Of a stretch of DNA of 64,000 nt, positions 63,905 to 64,000 are shown one piece after another. The first letter of the stretch is position 1. Every line of letters begins with the position of its first letter. The stretch is from Rhizobium sp. ARZ01 (GTDB lineage Bacteria; Pseudomonadota; Alphaproteobacteria; Rhizobiales; Rhizobiaceae): the NCBI RefSeq assembly GCF_014851675.1, contig NZ_JACVAE010000001.1:2294001-2358000 (forward strand), read 5' to 3'. Under the pieces are notes generated by a model. That model was not told the DNA's origin. It made no database searches and saw nothing but the letters and a program-made list of their open reading frames with translations. The position numbers and the translations under genes were made by a program.

Positions 63905-64000
63905 TCCGTTCAAAACTGCGAACACCGGGCCAAAATTTTTTGCTGCCAGTTAGTGCCTGGTGGATAGCGGCCTTGCTCCCGATGATCTTGACCTCTCTGT

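Larger units (their letters stand above)
63648..64000. other. Right end of the islet and flank, no gene seen
   Basis: Contains the GGTACACG repeats and attR. Beyond 63904 about 96 bases of host DNA remain, too little to call. Confidence 0.5.

Overview
The window is high-G+C alphaproteobacterial DNA that fits a member of the Rhizobiaceae (Ensifer/Sinorhizobium, Shinella, Rhizobium or Agrobacterium relatives). The evidence is a bacA symbiosis-type peptide transporter gene, the bdhA-xdhA-xdhB mixed operon described in Sinorhizobium meliloti, the chvE-gguABC sugar locus with gbpR, a single-domain XylG, an L-arabinonate dehydratase very like the Rhizobium leguminosarum enzyme, and rhizobial intergenic palindromes. 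The genus is not fixed by what can be read here.

Layout. Bases 1-2461: tail of an Ldh_2-family dehydrogenase, kdgK, and a Phd/VapC-type toxin-antitoxin pair. 2465-11998: housekeeping and envelope genes (der, a YfgM-like protein, an NnrU-family protein, a polysaccharide deacetylase, bacA, an MFS exporter, map, a luciferase-like monooxygenase, a glycosyltransferase). 12197-14899: an ECF42-type sigma factor with its DGPF/YCII partner and an AHSA1-family protein, then a cysteine-cluster protein. 15077-28561: glpK, then the bdhA-xdhAB operon and a nearly complete purine pathway (xdhAB, guaD, puuD, uraH, uraD, puuE, allA) with a LysR regulator. The two purine arms converge on the debris of a Ca-binding repeat protein gene. 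28761-40504: PRC-barrel protein, an FAD oxidoreductase/mnmD divergent pair whose start codons overlap, a five-PAS hybrid histidine kinase, an orphan MttB-family methyltransferase, cytochrome c, a host-attachment-type protein, a DEAD-box helicase and a DMT exporter.

40762-57403 is a sugar block. L-arabinonate dehydratase, an alpha-ketoglutarate-semialdehyde dehydrogenase and GguC form most of an oxidative L-arabinose pathway. They sit behind the chvE-gguAB transporter, with gbpR divergent. Next come a J-domain-like protein and a DUF3329 protein, then inositol 2-dehydrogenase with an IolR-type site, then a ROK regulator facing xylFHG across a perfect 21-bp palindrome.

57582-63904 is a tRNA-Arg(CCG) gene followed by a compact integrative element of about 6.2 kb. 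It carries a tyrosine integrase, a 110-aa unknown protein, a Tat-exported DUF1254 protein, a serine recombinase that begins inside an inverted repeat, and a small membrane-anchored protein. A 16-bp copy of the tRNA 3' end at 63889-63904 closes the element. Regularly spaced GGGTAC/GGTACACG repeats lie just inside each end. This element is the least ordinary part of the window, although its cargo does not amount to a proven new system.
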